Below, piece by piece: positions 9,642-15,935 of a DNA stretch of 15,935 bases (position 1 is the stretch's first letter; the number at the start of each line of letters is the position of its first letter). The stretch is from an uncultured Alphaproteobacteria bacterium. GTDB taxonomy: Bacteria > Pseudomonadota > Alphaproteobacteria > Rickettsiales > UBA1997. A program made the position numbers and the translations under genes. The stretch lies in NCBI GenBank assembly GCA_903837365.1, contig CAILUF010000203.1, positions 1 through 15,935 on the forward strand, written 5' to 3'. Under the pieces are notes generated by a model. It was not told where the DNA came from. It did no database searches and saw nothing but the letters and a program-made list of their open reading frames with translations.

Positions 9642-10922
9642 ATGCAGTTAAAAAAAACTAAATCAAACATAATTAATTCAGTTAGCGAAGAAGTAAAAAT
9701 AATTTTTGGAATTTTTGAAGATCAAGTTCGCTTGGTTGGTGGAGCGGTGAGAAACTTACTCATCAATAAAAAAGTTAGTGATTATGATTTTGCAACTCCT
9801 CTTTTGCCAAGTGAAATAGTTCAAATTCTCAAGAAACATAATATCCAAACAATATCGCTGGCCATAAAATATGGCACAATAATTGCGGTAGTAAATAAAA
9901 AAAATTTTGAAATTACAACATTACGTAAAGACCTGGATCATAAGGGTCGAGACTGTGATGTCGAATTTGTTGATGATTATTTTGTCGATGCATCAAGACG
10001 TGATTTTACAATAAATGCTTTATATCTTGACTGCAATGGCATTATTTATGATTTTTTTAATGGCATTGAAGATTTAAAAAATTCAAAACTTTGTTTTATT
10101 GGCGATGCCAATCAAAGAATCAATGAAGATTATTTGCGTATTTTACGTTTCTTTCGCTTTAGTTGTGAATATGCTCAGGATCTTGATTATGTTGGTCTTG
10201 AGGCGTGTGTAAATAATAAAAATAATTTGATAAAATTATCCAAAGAGCGAATTAGAAAAGAATTTTTATTGATGCTTGATAGTAAAAATTATAAAAAATT
10301 AATTCAAATTCTTAAAATTTTTAATAATGAAAAAATTACTGAGGAGATATTATCGCCAAGCCTTGATTATAATGGCTTAGAAAAATTATTTGACTTACAA
10401 AATAAAATTAATTTTACGCCAGATTTATTATTGAAAATATTAATTATTTTTGTTGAAAATTTTCAAGATCAAAAGCCATTAAATTTAGATTTCTTAGATA
10501 AAATTTGCGCAACTAATTACGAAAAAAATAGAGTAAAAAATATTATGAACATCGCCAGTTTTATCCAAAATGAATTAACTATTTTTTCTTTAGAAAATGA
10601 AGTTAAAAATAGCCATGAAAATCTTGTCTTTAAGTGTAAGCAAATCATGATTGAATATGAGCCAAAGATTCTAAATGATGCCATAATATTTTTGATAATC
10701 AAAAATAATTTAACAATTAAAAATCTTGCAAATATTGTTGAGTTTTGTAATAATTTTCATTTACCTAAATTCCCATTAACTGGCAATGATATTTTATCCT
10801 TAAATATTCATGGAAGCAATGTGGGTAAGGCTTTAAATATGGCTAAAAAATTTTGGTTGGAAAATAATTTTAATTGTGAAAAATCTCAATTGATTAATTA
10901 TTTAAAGAAATTTAACATTTAG
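9642..10922 (+). CDS. cca: CCA-adding tRNA nucleotidyltransferase / poly(A) polymerase family
   Basis: Class II nucleotidyltransferase that adds or repairs the CCA end of tRNAs in the cytoplasm. Residues 32-39 (VGGAVRNL) are motif A. DYDFAT (47-52) supplies the two metal-binding aspartates. RKDLDHKGRDCDVEFV and SRRDFTINAL are the neighbouring conserved blocks, IYDFFNGIEDLK follows, and then INEDYLRILRFFRF and SKERIRKEF form the nucleotide-recognition neck. The C-terminal half is a poorly conserved helical tRNA-binding body, and no HD domain motif is seen. The total of 426 residues is slightly long for the alphaproteobacterial type. Starts at ATG 9642, 39 bases after lpxI. CCA addition and poly(A) polymerase cannot be fully separated by motif, but this small form is usually the CCA enzyme. 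Confidence 0.9.
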   Translation: MQLKKTKSNIINSVSEEVKIIFGIFEDQVRLVGGAVRNLLINKKVSDYDFATPLLPSEIVQILKKHNIQTISLAIKYGTIIAVVNKKNFEITTLRKDLDHKGRDCDVEFVDDYFVDASRRDFTINALYLDCNGIIYDFFNGIEDLKNSKLCFIGDANQRINEDYLRILRFFRFSCEYAQDLDYVGLEACVNNKNNLIKLSKERIRKEFLLMLDSKNYKKLIQILKIFNNEKITEEILSPSLDYNGLEKLFDLQNKINFTPDLLLKILIIFVENFQDQKPLNLDFLDKICATNYEKNRVKNIMNIASFIQNELTIFSLENEVKNSHENLVFKCKQIMIEYEPKILNDAIIFLIIKNNLTIKNLANIVEFCNNFHLPKFPLTGNDILSLNIHGSNVGKALNMAKKFWLENNFNCEKSQLINYLKKFNI

Positions 10923-10999
10923 GAAAATTTTATAAATTATAAATAAAACTATTTTGTTAATAGTTAAAGTTAGTTATTTTTAATAAACATAATTTGTTA

Positions 11000-11305
11000 A
11001 TGTCCACTCTAGAGAAAGAAAAAATATATAATGAAATTATCGAATATTATCAATTTGCCGAAAGGCTTTTATGTGCCGTTGGAGAAGCTTCCGATATAAA
11101 TTCAAGTCAACAATTTGAAATAATCGAAAATCTTGTTGAGAATTTGGAAAGCTCGGTAGAAAAATTATCACTTTGTTATATTGAGATTATCAAAGATGGT
11201 TATTCTAGCGAATTAATACAGAAAATTCGTGAATCATTGAATCAAATATCTGGACTAATTGAGAATTGCCGCACAAGGATTTTAATGCTTTACAAGCAGG
11301 ATTAG
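11000..11305 (+). CDS. Small helical protein of unknown function
   Basis: I do not recognise this gene. The product is 101 residues from ATG 11000. A TTG two codons earlier is a weaker start. It is acidic, rich in Glu, Leu and Ile, and looks all-helical: a first helix EKEKIYNEIIEYYQFAERLLCAVGEA, then helices over EIIENLVENLESSVEKLSLCYIEII and ELIQKIRESLNQISGLIENCRTRILML. It has no signal peptide, membrane segment or metal motif, and three cysteines are scattered. The layout resembles small helical-bundle chaperones or adaptors, but this is only a shape argument. It ends 24 bases before the polyprenyl synthase gene on the same strand. It follows a 77-base gap after cca that may hold its promoter. 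Confidence 0.7.
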   Translation: MSTLEKEKIYNEIIEYYQFAERLLCAVGEASDINSSQQFEIIENLVENLESSVEKLSLCYIEIIKDGYSSELIQKIRESLNQISGLIENCRTRILMLYKQD

Positions 11306-11329
11306 CGCAATTTAAAAAAGTAAATCTAT

Positions 11330-12322
11330 ATGCAAGACTTTCAAGAAATTGTAAAAAAAATCCAAAAAGATTTAAACTCTGTTGATGAATTAATCTTAAG
11401 TTTTTCTCAAGGCAGATCGCCTTTTATCCAAGAAATATCGCATCATCTTATCCGCTCGGGAGGCAAAAGAATTCGGCCAATTTTATTAATTTTATCGGCA
11501 AAAATTTGTGGATTAGAAAATGATCAGCGCGTTTATAATTTAGCTTCAGCGGTTGAGTTAATTCATACCGCAACTCTCCTTCATGATGATGTTGTTGATA
11601 ATAGTGAAATCAGACGTGGCAAAAAAACTGCTAGTGCAATTTGGGATAATAAATTTAGTATTTTGGTTGGTGATTTTTTATTCGCTACTGCTTTTGAGCA
11701 GATGGTTAAAAGTAATAAAATTGAAGCTCTTGAGTTATTGGCAAATGCATCATCAATCATTGCCGATGGTGAAGTTATGCAACTTGAAAACTCTCATGAT
11801 TTAGCTATTACAATTGAAAAATATCAAGAAATTATTTATGCCAAAACCGCAATTTTATTTTCAGCTTCCACGCAGGTTGGAGGAATAATTGCTGATGCCA
11901 GTAATCTTCAAATTCAATCCCTAAAAAATTTCGGTAAAAATTTGGGAATGGTTTTTCAAATTGTTGATGATATTTTGGATTATGGTTCGAAGGAGGAAGT
12001 GCTTGGTAAGGATTTAGGCAATGATTTTTTTGAAGGTAAAGTTACTTTGCCAATAATCTATCTTTTGCAAAATGTTAATCATCCTCAAAAAGAATTTATC
12101 AAGAAGAAATTCATCGATAATCTTCAAAATAACCTTAAAAATAATGATGATTTTCAAGAAATTTTACAATTAGTTGAGCAATATAAAGCCTTAGATTTTT
12201 GTAAGAATATGGCTCAGGAATTCGCTTCTAAAGCCAAGCAGGACTTGAAAATTTTTGCCGATAGCCAATATTATCAAGACTTAATTTCAATACTTGATTA
12301 TTCATTAAAAAGATTATTTTAA
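11330..12322 (+). CDS. ispB: Long-chain polyprenyl diphosphate synthase (octaprenyl type)
   Basis: Trans-prenyltransferase that extends farnesyl diphosphate with isopentenyl diphosphate to make the ubiquinone side chain. The product is 330 residues. GGKRIRP (44-50) binds substrate. The first aspartate-rich motif DDVVD is at 86-90 and is followed by RRGKKTAS. The second, DDILD, lies near 217-221 in FQIVDDILDYGSKEEVLGKDLGNDFFEGKVTLP. The residue five positions before the first motif is Ala (HTATLLHDD), a small residue that leaves the product channel open, which fits a long C40-C50 product. Exact chain length cannot be read from sequence. It probably shares a transcript with the small upstream gene and supplies quinone to the respiratory chain served by SdhA. 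Confidence 0.93.
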   Translation: MQDFQEIVKKIQKDLNSVDELILSFSQGRSPFIQEISHHLIRSGGKRIRPILLILSAKICGLENDQRVYNLASAVELIHTATLLHDDVVDNSEIRRGKKTASAIWDNKFSILVGDFLFATAFEQMVKSNKIEALELLANASSIIADGEVMQLENSHDLAITIEKYQEIIYAKTAILFSASTQVGGIIADASNLQIQSLKNFGKNLGMVFQIVDDILDYGSKEEVLGKDLGNDFFEGKVTLPIIYLLQNVNHPQKEFIKKKFIDNLQNNLKNNDDFQEILQLVEQYKALDFCKNMAQEFASKAKQDLKIFADSQYYQDLISILDYSLKRLF

Positions 12323-12352
12323 GTTAACTTATAATTTAATTTATAAAAAATA

Positions 12353-12910
12353 GTGATATATAAAACATTTCACAACATATCACGAAAAATTGTAAATTAT
12401 TTTTGTTGTAAATTTATTTTTGCAATCGCAATATTTACTTTTTTTATTGGATTACCCTACAGCGTCAATGCGCAAATTATTGACAGTAAATTTTACGATT
12501 GGTCAGTTTATGAATTTCAAGAAAGTGAATTTTCATATAAAAAATGCTACATCGTTTCGCATCCTTTAAAAATCGATAGTGACGATAATTCGCGCAAAAA
12601 ACCATATTTGATGATTGCGCGTTATCAAAAAAATCGCAGTGAAGAAGTAAGTATTTTTGGTGGATATGATTTTAAAATGAGTAGTGAAATTTTTATGATT
12701 GTTGATGCATTTCAATTTCATCTTAAGGCAAAGGGAGATATGGCTTGGGCTCGCTCAAAACATGAGGATATCTCAATAATTGAAACTTTGCTCAATGGTG
12801 CGGTAGTGAAAATTCGTAGCGATTCAGCTTACGGAACATACGCAATTGACGAATATTCTCTTAAAGGAATTACCATGGCTTATTTGCGCATGAAGGAAAT
12901 TTGTCGATAA
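12353..12910 (+). CDS. Exported IalB-like (invasion-associated locus B) family protein
   Basis: The 185-residue product has an N-terminal signal peptide: basic start, hydrophobic core FIFAIAIFTFFIGLPYSV, and probable cleavage after Ala40 (VNA-QII). The mature part begins KFYDWSVYEF and includes KKCYIVSHPLK, then a beta-rich body with KPYLMIARYQ, VSIFGGYDF, AWARSKHEDISIIETLLNGAVVKIRS and a C-terminal MAYLRMKEICR. The DWxVY...CY(I/V)xxxP pattern is that of the IalB-like domain. Cys65 and Cys184 could form a disulfide in the periplasm. The start is GTG at 12353. No ATG serves, and GTG alone gives the full signal peptide. A role in host-cell entry is known only for the namesake family in Bartonella. 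Here the function is unproven and may be general to the envelope. Confidence 0.72.
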   Translation: MIYKTFHNISRKIVNYFCCKFIFAIAIFTFFIGLPYSVNAQIIDSKFYDWSVYEFQESEFSYKKCYIVSHPLKIDSDDNSRKKPYLMIARYQKNRSEEVSIFGGYDFKMSSEIFMIVDAFQFHLKAKGDMAWARSKHEDISIIETLLNGAVVKIRSDSAYGTYAIDEYSLKGITMAYLRMKEICR

Positions 12911-12912
12911 AA

Positions 12913-13019
12913 TCTCCTAATAAGTTTCGTCACTGAGTTTTGCCACTGATCTCCTTAATAAGTTTCTTCGCTGATTTCCCCAATAAGTTTCGCTACTGAG
13001 TTTTGTAATGAGTTTTACC
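12913..13019. repeat. Cluster of decayed direct repeats between the ialB-like gene and the SRP RNA
   Basis: AATAAGTTTC occurs exactly three times (12919-12928, 12957-12966, 12982-12991), each preceded by a CTCCT/CTCCTT/TCCCC-like stretch. ACTGAGTTTTG follows the first and third copies (12932-12942, 12995-13005), and a variant AATGAGTTTTACC ends the cluster (13007-13019). Spacing is uneven (38 then 25), so this is a partly deleted tandem array. All frames are short, and no gene is supported. Confidence 0.7.
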
Positions 13020-13086
13020 TCTCGAATTTTCTGCGTGATTTTGCCAATGAAATTTGCAAATAATTAAATTTAAAATTAAATCCTGC

Positions 13087-13115
13087 TTGCATAATTTTTC
13101 TTATCGATGCAAAAT
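13087..13115 (+). promoter_or_regulatory. Candidate promoter of the SRP RNA gene
   Basis: TTGCAT (13087-13092) and CAAAAT (13110-13115) are 17 bases apart. A start 7 bases after the -10 box falls at 13122, next to the first paired base of the SRP RNA. Each hexamer is a poor match, so the position is the main support. Confidence 0.35.
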
Positions 13116-13122
13116 TAGTATC

Positions 13123-13207
13123 GGTGGAAGCGGGCGGTTTTACTCATTGAAAGGATCAGATTTGAAAAAAAGCAGTCCACATTTTGTAGGATCGGGTCGC
13201 TTCCACT
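13123..13207 (+). ncRNA. ffs: Small bacterial signal recognition particle RNA (4.5S type)
   Basis: RNA scaffold of the signal recognition particle. It binds Ffh and FtsY to deliver membrane proteins to the Sec translocon. The 5' arm GTGGAAGCG (13124-13132) pairs perfectly with CGCTTCCAC (13198-13206), closing a hairpin of about 85 bases. The apical part aligns without gaps to the E. coli 4.5S core from CAGGTCC to AGCAG: CAG-ATTT-GAAA-AAAA-GCAG near 13157-13175. It has a TTT/AAA stem, a GNRA-type GAAA tetraloop and the conserved AGCAG side of the Ffh-binding internal loop, flanked by GGA and TCC that pair. The 3' side is followed by a T-rich stretch (TTTGATTTTCTC) that may end transcription. 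ffs directly before dnaX is a recurrent bacterial arrangement. The ends are set by the pairing and could be several bases longer. Confidence 0.87.
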
Positions 13208-13243
13208 TTGATTTTCTCTTCAATCGAATAGATTCGCCTTATT

Positions 13244-14554
13244 ATGTCTTCATACTTGGTTCTTGCACGCAAATATCGTCCTCAGAATTTTGCTGAGTTG
13301 ATTGGCCAAGAAGTTCTAGTAAAAACGCTCACCAATGCAATGCGCAATAATCGCTTGCATCATGGTTATATTTTAACTGGAATTCGAGGGGTTGGAAAAA
13401 CTACTACCGCGCGAATAATCGCTAAAACTATCAATTGTCTTGATGTCAACGCAATCAGTAATTCCATGGCTTGCGGAATATGTGATAATTGTAAATTAAT
13501 TAGCTCAAGTCATCATCAGGATGTTATTGAAATTGATGCTGCTAGTCGAACTGGTATTGAAGGAATCAGGGAGATTATTGATTCTATTGCTTATGCGCCA
13601 GTCATGGCAAAATATAAAATTTATATTATTGATGAAGTGCATATGCTTTCTAATCAAGCATTTAACGCTTTACTCAAGACCTTAGAAGAACCTCCGGCTA
13701 ATGTAAAATTTATTTTCGCAACAACTGAAATTCGTAAAGTTCCCGTAACTATTTTATCGCGTTGTCAAAGATTTGATTTACGTCGTCTTGATGAGTTAGA
13801 AATTGTTAATCATCTAAAAAATATTTTGATAAAGGAAAATTTTGAAGCTGAGGATCATGCCTTGACCTTGATTGCTAAAGCTTCGGAAGGTTCAGTTCGT
13901 GATTCGCTTTCTCTACTTGATCAAGCTTTAGCAATTAATAATCATCAACATTTACTTACAACTGATCTTGTTGAAAAAATGTTGGGTTTAACGGATAATA
14001 ATAAAATTATTGATTTATTAAATGAAATTTTTGGTGGTAATACCCAAAATGTTCTTAAGCTTTTTTATGAAATTTACAGTTTAACTTCCGATCTTAGTCA
14101 ACTTCTTTTGGATATATTAGAAATGCTTCATAAGATAATTGCCTCTAAGGCTGTAGCTGATTATAAAATCTCTTCAATTTCTCCGGCTCAATATTCTAGA
14201 ATTAATGAACTTGCTTCGCAATTATCATTGGCAAGTTTAATGAAAATTTGGCATTTATTAATTAAAGCAAAAACAGAAATTGATTTAGCAAATAATCAAA
14301 AAAATAGTTTTGAGATTTTGCTAATTAAGCTTTGTTTTGCCGTTTGTATTCCAGATTTGCAGAAAATTTTACTTGATGTAAAGTCAAATAATTTAAAAAA
14401 AAATGATGTGAATTTATCATCAAACTCACCAGAAACTGCAAAGACTTTGAATCAACAAAGTCTAAGCGCAGAGTTAAATTCAAATCAAGAAAATGATTCT
14501 GAAATTATCGCCGAAATAATGCGCAATTTCCCTGAAGCAAAATTGATTAATTAA
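13244..14554 (+). CDS. dnaX: DNA polymerase III subunit tau/gamma DnaX, short form
   Basis: AAA+ clamp-loader subunit that opens the beta clamp onto primed DNA and, as tau, ties polymerase to the helicase. The product is 436 residues. ARKYRPQNFAELIGQE (8-23) begins domain I. Walker A GIRGVGKT is at 46-53. Four zinc cysteines are Cys65, 77, 80 and 83. Walker B is IIDEVHML, and sensor 1 and the SRC motif are in ATTEIRKVPVTILSRCQRFDLRR. Domains II and III run to about residue 375. After them only about 60 residues remain, a Ser/Asn/Lys linker and a C-terminal EIIAEIMRNFPEAKLI block that resembles the end of tau. The tau-specific region is thus much reduced. An A9 run lies at the junction (14395-14403), treated separately. 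It starts at ATG 13244, 37 bases after the SRP RNA. Confidence 0.95.
   Translation: MSSYLVLARKYRPQNFAELIGQEVLVKTLTNAMRNNRLHHGYILTGIRGVGKTTTARIIAKTINCLDVNAISNSMACGICDNCKLISSSHHQDVIEIDAASRTGIEGIREIIDSIAYAPVMAKYKIYIIDEVHMLSNQAFNALLKTLEEPPANVKFIFATTEIRKVPVTILSRCQRFDLRRLDELEIVNHLKNILIKENFEAEDHALTLIAKASEGSVRDSLSLLDQALAINNHQHLLTTDLVEKMLGLTDNNKIIDLLNEIFGGNTQNVLKLFYEIYSLTSDLSQLLLDILEMLHKIIASKAVADYKISSISPAQYSRINELASQLSLASLMKIWHLLIKAKTEIDLANNQKNSFEILLIKLCFAVCIPDLQKILLDVKSNNLKKNDVNLSSNSPETAKTLNQQSLSAELNSNQENDSEIIAEIMRNFPEAKLIN
14395..14406 (+). promoter_or_regulatory. Candidate slippage/frameshift site in dnaX
   Basis: Nine consecutive A bases (14395-14403) span codons 384-387 (TTA AAA AAA AAT). In the -1 frame the next codon is TGA at 14404-14406. 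A one-base backward slip, or an extra A in the mRNA, would end the protein after about 387 residues, just past domain III. This matches the position expected of a gamma form. Confidence 0.5.
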
Positions 14555-14564
14555 ATTTAAAATA

Positions 14565-14580
14565 AAAAAATTAATTTTTT
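14565..14580. terminator. Perfect AT palindrome after dnaX
   Basis: AAAAAATTAATTTTTT is a perfect 16-base inverted repeat 11 bases after the dnaX stop. It could fold with a TTAA loop, but all pairs are A-T. At best it is a weak terminator in either direction, and at this base composition chance is a real alternative. Confidence 0.25.
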
Positions 14581-15935
14581 AAAATACCTATTATTAAAAG
14601 TTCAATATTTTACCGAATTATTCATCGCGAATATTATGGAAAGCCAATTCTACAAAATATAAAATTATTTTTAAAATCATTAACAACGGAAGAGTTTATA
14701 TCGCAAATTAAAAACGGTGAAAAAAATTTTCCACTAAGAGATTTCAGTTCAATATCATTTTTAGAAATTTCTAAAAAAGATTTTAGTAATTTTAATTTTT
14801 CTAGGTCTATTTTATCTAGATATAATGAAGATCAAAAGTTCGATCTTAATTTTTTAACATTGATAAGAGCTGATTTATCATATGCAGATTTAAGAGGAGC
14901 GAATTTAACTGGTACAATTTTAACTGAGGCTAATTTAACTGAGGCGAATTTAGAGGGGGTTAATTTATTGAAAAGTAATTTAACGAGAGCAAATATAACT
15001 CGAGCTAATCTAAGGTCAGCGTTTTTAAGATATACTAATTTAACGCAGAGTAATTTTACCGATTCAATTTTGAATTATGCAGAATTTTTGGAGGCTAATT
15101 TAACTGATGCGAATTTAACAAGAGCGAACTTAAAAAATGCTGACTTAATGGATGCAAATTTAACTAGGGCAAATCTAACGGAGGCATGTTTAACTAATGC
15201 TATTTTATCGGGAATAGATTTCACTGGTGCAAATTTAACTAAAGCCTGTCTAACTAAAGCGGATTTAACTGATGCAAATTTAATGCAAGCAAATTTAACC
15301 GGGGCGAATCTAGAATCGGTTATTTTATTTAATCTTAATTTAAAGAAAATCAATTTTACCGATGCGAACTTAGCAAAAGCAGAATTATCAGAAGCTAATT
15401 TAACCGATGCAAATTTGACAAGAGCAAACTTAGAAAACTCTAACTTAACGGACACAAATTTAACGCAAGCAAACTTAGCGCAAGCAAATTTGACAGGAGC
15501 AAATTTAACAGGAGCAAATTTGACAGGAGCAAATTTAAGTGACGCTAAGTTAAATGAAGTAAAGCTGAAAGAAGTTATCCAAGTTACCTTTTGTAGATTT
15601 GAAAAAGTTGAATTTCAAAGTGATTTAGGTGATGATCAGTCAATGGTTAATGATGCCAAAGAAGCTACAGCTCCAATCCTCTACCTCCTTCAAGATGGCG
15701 TTTTAAATGATAATCAAAAAAAAGAAATGTTGGGAATTGATGATGAAGTTTTTAAGCAATCTTTCACCAAGCAATCTTTCGCTCAGCAATCTCAAGCTTT
15801 ACAATCCCTAACTCCGCAATCCCTAACTCTGCAATCCCTAACTCCGCAATCTAAAGTCCATAAATATTTAAATGAACTAATTTCTAAATTAACAATTCAA
15901 GAAGAAATAACTGAATTCAAAAAAGTTCTTGATGA
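14575..15935 (+). CDS. Large pentapeptide-repeat protein, start unclear, cut by window edge
   Basis: The frame is open from the TAA at 14572-14574 to the window edge, 453 codons. The first part (SLTTEEFISQIKNGEKNF, then degenerate repeats such as DFSSI and SFLEI) leads into 47 unbroken A(N/D)Lxx pentapeptides from 14869 to 15573, enough for about 12 coils of a right-handed quadrilateral beta-helix. A non-repeat segment follows (15574-15756, including APILYLLQDGVLNDNQKK), then a second five-residue array, QSxxx (15757-15846), then a charged helical stretch running off the edge. There is no signal peptide or membrane segment. No ATG, GTG or TTG occurs in frame before TTG 14860, which lies almost at the array. 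An ATT/ATA start (for example ATA 14659, giving a natural KLFLKSLTTEEF N-terminus) or a lost start is possible. Molecular function is unknown. Some pentapeptide proteins mimic DNA and bind gyrase, but nothing here shows that. Confidence 0.78.
14869..15573 (+). repeat. 47-copy 15-bp array encoding A(N/D)Lxx pentapeptides
   Basis: A 15-base periodicity with consensus GCN-AAT-TTA-ACN-NNN runs 705 bases with no break in register. Most copies differ at degenerate positions. The last copies (about 15487-15531) are nearly identical (three ANLTG in a row), indicating recent duplication at the 3' end of the array. Confidence 0.95.
15757..15852 (+). repeat. Second 15-bp tandem array encoding QSxxx
   Basis: Six consecutive 15-base units start CAATC at 15757, 15772, 15787, 15802, 15817 and 15832, with a partial seventh (CAATCT, 15847-15852). 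The units at 15802 and 15832 are identical (CAATCCCTAACTCCG), and 15817 differs by one base. The encoded units are QSFTK, QSFAQ, QSQAL, QSLTP, QSLTL and QSLTP. This motif is unlike the A(N/D)Lxx array upstream and is not a beta-helix repeat. Confidence 0.93.

Noticed and set aside
12913-13019. CRISPR-like array
   Set aside because: The repeat core is only about 10 bases, spacing is uneven (38 and 25), and flanks are also repeated rather than unique spacers. No cas genes are present.
13054-13296. Plus-strand open frame of 80 codons before dnaX
   Set aside because: It spans the SRP RNA and runs into the dnaX start in another frame. The product has no recognisable features, and the RNA structure explains the conservation-like signal.
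15075-15455. Open frame of 126 codons on the minus strand with a KFALVKFASVKLAS-like periodic product
   Set aside because: It is the antisense shadow of the 15-bp pentapeptide array. A repeat without stops in one antisense codon phase stays open along its whole length. It has no independent start context or family resemblance.
14869-15573. Short-interval repeats as CRISPR or intergenic satellite
   Set aside because: The 15-bp period is exactly in one reading frame and encodes the pentapeptide consensus, so it is coding.

Overview
This is an AT-rich, gene-dense window that reads as the chromosome of an alphaproteobacterium of the Rickettsiales type, probably an obligate intracellular or endosymbiotic lineage. 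Support comes from the strong A+T bias in spacers and third codon positions, the alphaproteobacterial form of AddA, an IalB-like secreted protein, LpxI rather than LpxH, a degenerate SuhB-like protein and the fabF-mltG pair. No lineage can be named with certainty from the sequence alone.

Layout. Positions 1-4293 are read on the minus strand: a polyprenyl-phosphate-type family 2 glycosyltransferase, then fabF - mltG - addA, with addA running off the left edge. From 4338 onward everything is on the plus strand: sdhA - suhB-like, then obgE - FolM/PTR1-like reductase - lpxI (overlapping genes), cca, a small helical unknown, a long-chain polyprenyl diphosphate synthase, an IalB-like exported protein, a stretch of decayed repeats, a small SRP RNA gene, dnaX, and a large pentapeptide-repeat gene running off the right edge.

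Functions. Most genes are core housekeeping: fatty-acid elongation (FabF), peptidoglycan termination (MltG), break repair (AddA), succinate oxidation (SdhA), ribosome assembly (Obg), lipid A synthesis (LpxI), tRNA maturation (CCA enzyme), quinone side-chain synthesis (polyprenyl synthase), protein targeting (SRP RNA) and clamp loading (DnaX). FabF, MltG and LpxI together imply a cell that still makes fatty acids, peptidoglycan and lipid A.

The most interesting parts are at the right. An unannotated SRP RNA sits just before dnaX. dnaX has an A9 run followed at once by TGA in the -1 frame, the arrangement used elsewhere to make a short gamma form. The pentapeptide-repeat frame holds 47 uninterrupted A(N/D)Lxx repeats and a second, different five-residue array (QSxxx), yet has no ATG, GTG or TTG codon in its first 95 codons. 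Other points are a SuhB-like protein that has lost its metal-binding residues, an sdhA with no sdhB/C/D beside it, and a 12-bp in-frame tandem repeat in the reductase gene.
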